Source: Endothia cerciana | Lineage: Eukaryota > Ascomycota > Sordariomycetes > Diaporthales > Cryphonectriaceae | Assembly: GCA_026119935.1 (NCBI GenBank) | Contig: JALRMH010000051.1 | Span: 186,001 to 250,000 of the forward strand | Direction: 5' to 3' | DNA length: 64,000 nucleotides | Shown: positions 44,003 to 53,949 of the stretch, in pieces | Numbering within the stretch: the first letter of the stretch is position 1 | How the letters are laid out: every line of letters starts with the position of its first letter | Program-made: the position numbers and the translations under genes | Notes under the pieces: model-generated | What the model was told of the DNA's origin: nothing | Databases searched by the model: none | What the model saw: only the letters and a program-made list of their open reading frames with translations

Positions 44003-45229
44003 GATGTCCGGCGAGGTTGGTCGATGATAAACAGCCAAGCCGCGGTTCAGCCCCGAAAGAAACTGCTCACAGAACAGGAAGCGTCGTACCCTGTGATGTG
44101 AGAAGCCTCTTCTGCTGCGCAAAAACACGACGGCCCCGCGGATCACTTTGTAGTTGCGGCGAAGGGAGAAAAAAGTCTGGGCACGTCCTCTTAGGGCTCT
44201 ACTCCGTCCTCGCGATGGCACAGGACGTCAAAGTGCTGGCTCATGAGTTCGCCCCGAGGACCCCGAGAACGGTACGGCACGACACGACACGAGACACGGA
44301 CGGAGTTCTTATTATACTGTGTTGACTATAGCGCGGCCGAGCAGCCCGGAAGCCCCGTTGTCCGGCGCTCGGTTGCCCTCGTGCTCGGTGCCAAAAGCCC
44401 TGGAGGACCTGGCCTCGGGAGCCCTCCAGTTGCTGTGAAGGGCCCCCAGCGTGGGGCCCTTGACCGTTGCGCTCAAACTTAACTCATCCGAGCTTCCGCC
44501 CTTCCGCTGCCATTCCGCGCTTAACCGGCCGCACCGGAGCCTCATGATGGCTGCGCCGACGACCTTCGTCTCTTCCTGCCCCATACCGCGTACGGGACTA
44601 CGCATGAACTAGGCAAGGCGGCACATTCGCTTTTCCACAGGATGCATCCGCATATTCCTGCCCAACCAGGCTTCCCGGGCTGGAGGCGCTCGCTCGGTCC
44701 TGGCTGCGGCGGAAGTTTGAATACTCACGCGCGGAAGCTGAACGCCAGAGATGACTCCATCCGGATCCTCAGGAGCGAGGGCGACGTCAATATCGTCTCA
44801 CTTGCGTCCTCCGGCCGTGCAAATAGGGGCGTGGACTCTCCTGCCAGTCCCCGATGAGAGGTTGGCATCACGCTGTCGGTGGGTACCGCCATCCATGCTT
44901 GCCATCCGTATGTCTTCTATCCCTCCTGGACGCACGGTACAGGTAGATATTTACTCGCTCTGGTCTCGGCTGTCATTCCAGGTATCGAGATTGTTCCCCT
45001 GTTGTTTCGTCAAGATCTCCTCACAGCAACACGAGACCCTGTTTCTGCCTCGATACCCTCTGCTGTTCCTCCAATCCATGCTCCCGTCCATTCCAAGACA
45101 CCAACGAGGCCGTCTCCATCTTTCATGAAGAAGACATTGCCAGGATTCTCGTAACTGTATTTCTTGGCCACACATACACCCACTGACCAAAATCCACCAC
45201 TCATCGATTTCCTGAGGCTGCCATACGCC
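44003..45229. promoter_or_regulatory. Divergent promoter region BNA5 / BNA2
   Basis: The two start codons are 1.23 kb apart and point away from each other, so both promoters lie here. A CGG-N5-CCG palindrome, the type bound by Zn2Cys6 dimers, occurs at 44526-44536; such words are frequent in GC-rich DNA, so it is only a candidate. Frames of up to 125 codons around 44,640-45,150 have no domain. Confidence 0.5.
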
Positions 45230-46665
45230 ATGTCTCCTCACGCCGTCCCGCAGCAGGATGGCTTTGATGAACTCCTGGCCTCATTCAACGTTACCCGAAA
45301 CGGATTCCTGCCAGCAGAAGAGCCCCTGAAGAGGATTCCAAGTCCCTACTACGAGCCGTGGGAGCTCCTCATTCACAATTTAAGGAGCCTCTTGTCCAGC
45401 AATACTTTGCGTCAGAGGGTCGAACGGACCCCGATATTGTCAACGGAGAAGCTGCGGACAGAGGCGGAGTGGAGGAGGGCATATGTCATTCTCAGTCTCT
45501 TGACCCATGCGTATGTCTGGGGAGGTGAAAAGGCCGCAGAGGTGAGCAGATCCATCCATCCCCTTCCTTGCTGCTACCAAATCTTTGGTGCCTAGAAATC
45601 CATTCTGACACTTGGACGGTTCAGGTGCTTCCACCCCCAATATCTGTTCCTCTTCTTTCTGTGTCCTCACATCTCGAGGTACCACCTGTGGCGACCTACG
45701 CTGCCCTCAACCTGTGGAACTTCACCTCCTCCACAGGGGACTTCACCGACCTCGATAGCCTCCACTCGCCGCATACCTTTACCGGCACCAGGGACGAATC
45801 TTGGTTTCTGTGTGTGTCTGTCGCCATGGAGGCACAGGGTGCCCGTGTCATCCCCTTGATGGTCAAGGCGATTAACGCCATCCACTCCAGGGACTTTGGG
45901 ACCATCACCACTGCCCTGGAGCAGCTGTCGGGCTGTATCAAGAAGGTGGGGGCTCTCCTGGATCGCATGCGTGAGCAGTGCGACCCGATGGTCTTCTACC
46001 ACCACATCAGACCCTTCCTGGCAGGTTCCAAGAACATGGGCGGGGCAGGCCTCCCCAGGGGGGTGTTCTACGATGAAGGCGATGGTCGGGGGTCTTGGCA
46101 ACAGTGGCGCGGTGGGAGCAACGGCCAATCCTCCATGATACAGTTCTGGGACGTGGTGCTCGGGGTGACGCACACTTCAGAGGGTAGCAATAACCCACAT
46201 GCCAAGGCGGGGAGGCCTGAGGAGAAGAGCTTCCACGAAGAGGTGCGGGAGTACATGCCGGGGGGTCATCGGCGGCTTTTGGAGCACATTGGTCGTTCCG
46301 GGAGCATACGCTCCCTGGCTATGCTGCCGACGAGAGGATCCGAACATGCGAGAATGCAGGAGGCCTATACGGCCGCAATCAACACGTTGACCGAGTTCAG
46401 GAACAAGCACTTGGGGATAATAACAAGCTACATCATCATTCCGTCCAAGAAGCCGTGGAAAGAGGGCGGCAGGAAGGCGGTCAACCTAGCCACCACGTCT
46501 TCCAGGCAACAGAGCGACAAGAAGCACGCTGGAAAGGAGTCGGCTGATAAGGAGCTGACGGGCACAGGAGGGACAGCTCTGCTGCCATTCCTGAAACAGT
46601 CAAGGGATGAGACACTGGAGGCTGGAGAAATGGTCAGGGTGCGTATGGCTCAGGCTATACGATGA
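45230..46665 (+). CDS. BNA2: Indoleamine 2,3-dioxygenase (tryptophan dioxygenase)
   Basis: Two exons, 45230-45541 and 45625-46665 (donor GTGAGC, acceptor CAG), give 450 residues. The enzyme opens the indole ring of tryptophan with O2 to N-formylkynurenine, the first step of kynurenine/NAD synthesis; it is a cytosolic haem protein. Signatures: GFLPAEEPLKRIPSPYYEPWE near the start, RRAYVILSLLTHAYVWGG before the splice, LPPPISVPL after it, NLWNF, ESWFLCVSVAMEAQGA, FYHHIRPFLAG, GLPRGVFYDEG, SSMIQFWDVVLGV, YMPGGHRRLLEHI and the haem-ligand region FRNKHLGIITSYI with proximal His366. A charged Lys/Ser/Glu-rich insertion (about 385-420) follows it. It has an atypically long tail for an IDO but normal for fungal ones. 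Its divergent neighbour is kynureninase. Confidence 0.96.
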
Positions 46666-47956
46666 TATACACCACGCAAGGTCTCAGGAGTGAAGCTGGA
46701 ATGAGACCCGGCTGTGCATATCTTATTCAGCGAAGAGGCCTTCTGCTGAGCCCCTAGCGATGTCTTGGAAGGTGCCCCAGCAATGGCTGAGGACCTTTCA
46801 CGTCCCATGATGATTGTAGTACCACCAGCACGCGGAATTTTCTGCGAGATATTACACACTTGCTTAGGTAAAAGCCTTCGCAATGAGCTACGTCTTCCGT
46901 GGCCAGCGCCGAAACCTTCCCCTAATCAGGTCTTCTCATAGGAGCGATAGACTTTTCATCGTGTTAATTCTTCACTCAACATCACGCTAGAGTATAATGT
47001 ACCCTTCACACCGTCTTTGATGAGGCCGTGCAGCGACCAGACGAAGCTGCTTGGAAATACTGTACTCAGATTCGTCCTTAGAACCCTCGTACCATTGACT
47101 CCTCGACAATACCACCAAAGGATATGACGGGGTCTGCTCCGTACTAGGCCTGGTGTTATTGAAGATTCAGAAAGATTGGACGTTAAGAGATTCGCTTCAC
47201 CACCTGTTTTTGGGGTCACCTGCAGGGACGGTTGCAATCAGGTTTAAGTTCGATGAATCTGGTCTAGGTAAGACACTAATTATGAAGTTGGCCCACAGCG
47301 GGGGGAGAATCCAGCCAACCTACAACGGAGCGTCTTGTGACAGCATGTATACTATAATATGACCAACATCAGTCCGGGATCGGGAGCCTATCCTGCTCTT
47401 CCAAGGGTGGCTTCACGCCTGAGAGACCGAGGTCGCGTGGTCGAGTACAGTATCGCCTTTAACCGTCCTTGTTCCATTCTTGTTATTCCCGTGCCTCAAA
47501 ACCCTACCTATCGTCACCCCTGTTGGCTCGCTGTGGGGTCAAAATGCTGGTGAGGCCCGCGAGGGCCGGTCGGTCCTGCTTGCGCATTCGGATTAGGGGC
47601 AGCCCACCTTGGCGAGAATCATCTCCGTCCTAATTTTCCGCCCGGGAGGGGGGGGGGTGGGGTTGGGATCTAATCAATCTGATAATCAGTTGAAATATCC
47701 ACATGTATTATCTCCCGAGCTGGGCTGCTTCCCTTCGCGCACAACCGTTACCAAGCTTGGCCACTGCTTTCTCCTCGGAATAACGACAGAAGAACTCCCC
47801 TCCAAGGCTGCGAACAGCATCCGAGCAAGCCTCGGCCGTTCGATAATACTACACCGTCGCCAAGTCAGTCTCTCTTGCTCGGAACGGCGGACGAGTCGTC
47901 CGGGGATTTCATCGTACAGGTACAATCTCTGGTCCTCACGCCTCACTGCATCAGTG
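46666..47956. other. Intergenic between IDO and the Zn2Cys6 gene
   Basis: IDO 3' UTR, then the Zn2Cys6 gene's promoter and leader. A run of 10 G lies at 47648-47657. Short frames on both strands lack domains. Confidence 0.5.
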
Positions 47957-50046
47957 ATGAATCGTCGGTCCAGGCGCGGTTGCCTCGACTGTAAGAGGTC
48001 CAAGATAAAGTGTGACGGTGAGTCCTCAACTTGATCTCAACTTTCACCATCTTAGTCAGTCGATATATCCCCTCATGGCTACAGGACAACTCCTTGTCAA
48101 TTCGCACACTAGAGTACACATGATTGTGGTACCGAGGAGAGTCTTATTCTACTTCCGATATAGAGCTCGTCTGCTCCCGCTCTGTCGAGGGCTCATGGAC
48201 AGGGGCCACATGGGTGAAATGATCCTCGGTCCAACATCTTGCCTTTTGAAATTCGATGACTCCATGACCCCCTGATTACTAACTCCATCAAGAACTCAAG
48301 CCATTTTGTGGCACTTGTCGCCGGCGGAGACATGTCTGTCAAGGCTACGCACCGGCGTCCGCCGCTTCCTCGGGTTCTTCCAAAACGAGCCGTCGTACTG
48401 TTGATGTTGAGGAACACACCCACCAACAAGAGTCCAGCCGAGACCCTGAAGTCCGTGATGTGCGCATACAAAGCCCCACGGGCGGGCGCGCCGAAGCTGT
48501 GACGAGAGATCCACCTCGGACCGGCAAGCAAGCCCTCCTGAAAGGTCCTTTCTCACGTTTCGACGACGTGACCACAGGTTTCTCCGCTTTGACAGTCCCA
48601 AAGGCCGGGCATCCGCTCATCATGGACCCAAGCTTGATGACCCCGAGGGCTCTAAGCCTCATCCCCCCGGGCGTCGTCGATCCGAGTGACCAAGCGACCG
48701 TTGAGGTCTACTTCAGTCGACATCCATGGGAACTGGTCATGAGCTCCGAATTCGTCAGCGAGATGAACGCCAATGTTTTGGCCGTCCTACAGCAGAATCC
48801 CCAGGCCACCGTCGACTCGCTCTCCGCCATCGGTCACTCCTACATGTCTGACTCCCCACTTGCAGTGCTCAATTACAGAGCGCGCATTCTATCAACGCTG
48901 CGGTCAATGGAGCTTTCCCAGTATAGCCTCGAGGAGATGATATTGATGCTACTAGGGCTCTGCGCGATCGAGTTGGTGGATTGTAAATCCAACAATCCCG
49001 AGACGACAATCCCAGCTATTATTGCAAACTCGGCGGCTCTCATTACCCATTGGACCTCGACCAACCGTGAGATCTCTCCTCTAGCCCGCTATTTCATCCG
49101 TGCCTTGGCTCGTCAAGACATGATTACATCCCTCTTTCATCTCCGGCGACCCTCGATCCCAACCGAAGTCTGGCTTGACGAGGTGGCCAGGACGACAGCC
49201 GACCGGTTGATGGGGTACACGACCACGCTTATGCCGCTTCTTGGGGAGCTCTGCTCATTGGCTGAGGATATGCGAGGCATGCTGCAGGCCTCTACCGGCT
49301 GTCGCCAACGTGAACAGCAGCAGCACGAGGATGAGGATGAGGATGAGGAGGCTTTGCAGCTCATGACAGGAATATTGAGAAATGAACCCTTCGCAGGCAA
49401 AGATCCCGAGACCTCGGGTGCTGACGAGCATCTTCTTGGTCACATAGACTGCAACGACACATTCTGTGACTACGACCTCGAGCCGGCGCACCTAGCATCT
49501 TCGGAAGGGTCTCCATCTAACCATCTAATAGATGTTGCGGACTATATACGAAGAGCGGATGACCTTGGCAGGCGGATCGAGCTCTGGAAACCCAATCTTC
49601 CACACGGTCTTCCATTCCGCAAATCAAGGCGTTTCCTCTCCCAAGTAGCGTGCTACCGAGCCGGGGCCCTACTCTATTTATTCAGATTGCTCAATCCTCC
49701 TCGCCAATACAACAGCAGCGAGCCGTCGTCGTCCAGTGTAGACGAAGAAGCCACTGTGAAAGCGCACGACATCCTTATGTCAACGATAGTGGCAGTTACC
49801 AATCCCGATGAGGTCAAGATGCTCTTGTGGCCGGTGTTCCTAGCGGCATGCGAAGTTTCCAGAGAGGAGGACAGGCAACACGTCTTGGATGTCTTTGACG
49901 CTATTATGTCGCAAAGGCAGACCGTAACAGTGCAGAAGTCACGAGCATTTGTTCTTAATCGAGTATGGCCAGCCAGAGATGAAGGTAGAGAGTGGAATTG
50001 GATGGTTCTGGCGCAGCAGTATCCAAGCGAATGCTTACCTATATAG
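47957..50046 (+). CDS. Zn2Cys6 fungal transcription factor
   Basis: Two exons, 47957-48017 and 48293-50046, give 604 residues. The 275-bp intron ends with a clear TTACTAAC branch site and AAG acceptor. The splice assembles the binuclear cluster Cys9, 12, 19, 26, 29 and 36 with spacing x2, x6, x6, x2, x6 (RGCLDCKRSKIKCD then ELKPFCGTCRRRRHVC), so the intron lies within the DNA-binding domain, a common position in this family. The remainder is a helical fungal-specific region (VDPSDQATVEVYFSRHPWEL, YSLEEMILMLLGLCAIELVD, FRLLNPPRQYN) of the Fungal_trans_2 type. An acidic run EDEDEDEE lies near residue 300. As next gene after IDO it is a candidate local regulator of the BNA pair; nothing in the sequence proves it. 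Confidence 0.9.
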
Positions 50047-51415
50047 CCTCATTGCATCTCGTCTTGACAAGTTCACCAAAGACACATGTGGTCCGTAACT
50101 AGTCAAGGGCGAAAGCCATCGCTGGCACCCGCAGCAACACCAAGAAACAGAAGAAGAAAAAACAGAAAATAGCTGTCACCAACAGCGGCGGATTCGAAAA
50201 CTCATGCAGCCAGGCTAGCCTCTCATGCTCGGAACGCATTGTCGTCTGAGAAGAGGATCTTGCTGACGTGCCCTCCTCATTAATCGCACTTGTTCCCTTC
50301 GTGAAAATAGGCACCTCCCTAGGTAAGTATATATTTTCCGGTAGCGTCAGCACTCCGCGTACCAGTGCAGGGTTCTCATCAATGTATTATACTATCTATG
50401 GAGCCAAGAGACGAGGACAGACCGGCCTATGGTATCGAAATATGTGGGTCTTCGTTCGGTATCTGCTACTTCAATCAGCAGATGCTATCAGCTTATAGTG
50501 CTTTCCAGGAGGGAGTCTAGACTGACCTGATGTCCCTATAATGATCATGATCGGATGATTAGCAATCTGAAAATGAGAAGATCAGTGCCTTCTCTTGCCT
50601 CGTCAGCGAGTGTTCCCTATCAGCACCCATACTCAGCGCATACTGAGACATTGAGACTCCCGCCGGCGAGTTCCTTAGATTGGGCTTCTGTAGACTCTCC
50701 AATGCCTGGCGCTTTGGGCAAGCCTCGCAGCACCTGTGTCCCACAATTCATACCCAGGGAGGTAGTTACCACCAAATCGGACGTGATCTGGTGGTCGGGT
50801 GTAAGTTATTGCGCTGCGAGGATGCAGTCGGAAAGAAGGCCGAAACTCTACCTTCGGGCTGCTGAGACGACTTCGGAACTGCAGTGCAGCAATTCAGACG
50901 GGCCTCTCTATCGATTACGAAACAAAGTCTGCTGTCTCTCAGTGTATCTAATGTTGATTTCAATGTATGTGCTGTGCGGGATCGTTGGCTACATTGCATT
51001 TGCCAACCTCAATTCGAAGACGAGGACCAGAGCCACAAGCGCCTCGATATGAGGCTCAATAGAGATGTCTCGATCGGCAAGATTTGAGTGGAGAGGATAG
51101 TGTACGTTTCACGGAGCTCAGCTTGGCTGCGGTAAGCTGGGTGTGATAGGAGTACCGGCAGTCGTTTCATAATCGATTATATGGGCGCCTGGGCCGTGAT
51201 GTGGTTGAGTCAGGATCGCGTTTCAGATGCGTTCGTCTCACAACAAGGGGGCCGGTGGGTTGTCGAGGTCTCGCTGCTCTCGCAAACGATTCTCGATAAC
51301 GCATGCATCCTATCCCATCTACATGGGTAAAATCCCATCTTTCGGCCAACAGCGCTCACTAGGAGAGGTCTTCTGCGGAGTTTCAGTCACATGCAACGGC
51401 CATTCATGATCTAAA
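50047..51415. other. 1.4 kb intergenic, no gene recognised
   Basis: 3' flank of the Zn2Cys6 gene and promoter of the SET gene. A frame at 50555-51052 on the plus strand has some Ser/Pro and hydrophobic content, but no domain, and its end is inconsistent with splicing into anything. Confidence 0.5.
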
Positions 51416-52626
51416 ATGCCAGACCTTTACCGGTCGATATCGTTCTCGTGGACTATCGCGCTTTTGGTTCTCGTCTCTCTCCACGTGGCGTTGGCCTCAG
51501 ATCACAACCTGCGAGCTGTGTGCCCTGCGGACTCGGATTTTCGCACCGTTCATCTCACCGTGAGTACCTACTATACTGCCGGGGATGGGAGGAGACATCT
51601 GACCTGACAAAGTGCCCTCTTTCGCCGGGACTCGATACCTTTTCTGAGGACGGGGCAAGTGAGGAAAGACGGACATGGGAGGTCAGGCTGTCTCCCGGGA
51701 AAGGTCGAGGGATGTTTGCGCTGCAGCACATCAAAAAGGGGGCCCTCTTGCTTGCTGAGGAGCCTCTGGTTGAAGTGGAACTTCCTGCACTCGTGCCTGG
51801 CAAGGGCTATGATCTGGCCGCAATGACCGAGACCGTAATGCGACAATATGCAATTCTTTCTCCGCAAGAGAAAGTGGCATTCGACGCATGTCACGAGCAC
51901 CGATTTGAAGGGGACAGGGAAGATGAGGAAGGGCGCTTGATGGCCATCCTCAGGAGCAATGGGTATACAATAGAGGACACCAGGGGCCGTGGAAAGGTAG
52001 CCCTGTACCCCAAGGTCGCCTTGATCAACCACTCGTGTCAGCCAAATGTGCTGAATGGCGATGCCTCCGGAACCAGGAAGATCATTGCCGTGCGGGACAT
52101 CTTCCCAGGAGAAGAGGTAAGCCCATGGTAGAACCTGTCGGTCTCGAACCGACACCGGGTCGCACCTCGTTCGCTGGTTGTCGTGCTTACAAGTATATAG
52201 ATCCTCACCACATACATCCCCTTACTGATGGACACCCCGAGCCGCCAAGCTCGACTCCGACAATATGGGTTCACATGCACTTGCGGTGCTTGTCGGACGT
52301 CAGGATCATCCGATCGCTGGCGCATCCAAGCAGGTAACAGTCTTTCAGAGCTGGAACAGGCCCTGACAAAGCCACATTCGATAGAGACAGCGGGGCTCCT
52401 CCTCAGACAAGCGCAAGATCTCGATTCGTATCTTACAGCGCGAGGTTTTAATGATTATCTTGCGAAGACGAGCCGCTTAGCCCTTGAATATGCCATCCGG
52501 GCCCGCAACAGTTCGGCTGCCAGGACATGGGCAAGAATACATCTCGATAATCTCTCAGTCATCGATGCTGAGTCGGCCGAGGCGCAAAGCGCGCGAGATG
52601 TGGTATCGAACGGAATCAGGGTCTAA
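51416..52626 (+). CDS. SET-domain protein with predicted signal peptide
   Basis: Three exons: 51416-51559, 51613-52116 and 52201-52626, giving 357 residues. An acceptor at 51648 instead of 51612 would shorten it by 12 residues; both keep frame. Residues 1-28 (SWTIALLVLVSLHVALAS) look like a cleavable signal peptide or membrane anchor. The SET core begins at WEVRLSPGKGRGMFALQHI, includes LLLAEEPLVEVELP, a variable insert region, and PKVALINHSCQPNVL, whose NHSC motif is the cofactor/substrate pocket. It continues with FPGEE joined by splicing to ILTTYIPLL, then YGFTCTCGAC, a post-SET cysteine cluster. The last 100 residues are helical, TPR-like in feel. SET proteins methylate lysines; secretion would be unusual, and a family of such fungal proteins exists without known targets. 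Confidence 0.85.
52126..52153 (-). other. tRNA-like 3' fragment inside the second SET-gene intron
   Basis: On the minus strand GTCGGTTCGAGACCGAC forms a perfect 5-bp T-arm with a seven-base TTCGAGA loop. Seven bases, a discriminator A and CCA follow. No matching D-arm, anticodon arm or 5' acceptor strand was found, so this is at best a fragment. Confidence 0.3.
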
Positions 52627-53949
52627 TCTGAAGAGCACCGACCGCCGGGGCATTGGTTGCTGACCGGGTGCGACTTGTTGCAGTGATAGGCTTGGCATTG
52701 AACAGGCAGCACCAGAAAACAAATGTCTATTCTTGTGTGTGCCTTGGGTGCTGGCCGCATGTCGGGCGATAACAGGCGTGGAGGCGTCCCCTTGGTCGGA
52801 AACCAGGTCCGCCGTGATGCTGAACACCACAGATGGGGATGGGCCTCATGACACCCAATCGGATATCTTCCACCTTCGCAGTGCCCGTGGACGGTGCCAG
52901 GGCAGTTGCTGAGATCAATTATTATACGAGACGTCGGGAATGACCACTCGGGCAGAGTGTTCAACGGCTCAGACAACGGCTCAGAGAAAAGGCTCGACCA
53001 ACGGTATCTTTGGTGGTGCCACTTGTCAAGAGAATTTCTAGCTTGAAGCACCAAGAATCATTCGAGAATTTTCAAGTAAATAACTGGGCCTCTTGGATCG
53101 TGGCTACGCCCGGACAGTCGGCCAAATAAAGCGGCAATCGAGTGTGAATACATCCTTCTGCTGCACTGGGTGTCCAAAGCAGCAGCTTCCCTCAGCACTG
53201 ACTTTGTGCCTGTGGACAAGTTTGACAATCACAACATGTCGTAAGCCACGCGTTCACAGATCCATACCCGGGCAGTTCAGCACTGTCTTACCGATCTCAT
53301 CAACAAAACTGGCTCGGTACACAGGGCGCAGATCCTCCGCGCACTTGTGACTGCGACTCTTCGCCCTCGCAGACGGAGCATATGGCCGACCTGCGTGTAC
53401 TTATGCGTAGAGCACCACTTCTTGAAGTTAATGATTGGGCATAGAACCCTTGCCCATGTCAACATAGATTTGTGACTCTTTGCAGATTCTCAATTGATAG
53501 CACTGTCTACATCCAGGGCTGTGCGGCAAGACATCTGAAGTGCCTGATTCCTATAGTTATATAAATTATAGGATACTCCAGAGTCTTTTTCTCTGAAAAC
53601 GAATTGATAGAAGCAGGGCAAAAGGAGTGACAGGTTTAGTCCAGACAATTATGAGGACAAGGCAGGGTAGAGGATACATGCTCATATATCGAATGCCAAT
53701 TATTGTGGGATAGATTCGTCACAAACTTAAGAGTCAGAGGAAGCAGGTGCAGTACCAGATCGTCGGGGGAGATGCTGCGCATGTGCATTTCTGATGTTCT
53801 CCTGTCTGTGGGGCATCCGGCGGTGGGGACAAATGAGCATGCAACACCGCTCATTGGGGTTGGCACACGAGTCTTGGTTATCTGCATCGACGTCAGGAAT
53901 CGGAAAACCTGCACCTGTCGACCTGCGGTCTCCTGCCATGTGAGGGAAC
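52627..53949. other. 1.3 kb intergenic, no gene recognised
   Basis: SET-gene 3' flank and promoter of the ZZ-finger gene. Frames on both strands are short. The last 250 bp, up to the ATG at 53950, read as leader. Confidence 0.5.

Noticed and set aside
44003..44221. 73-codon upstream extension of kynureninase
   Set aside because: Arg-rich, unconserved and preceding the natural MDIAAAADKI start; read as leader.
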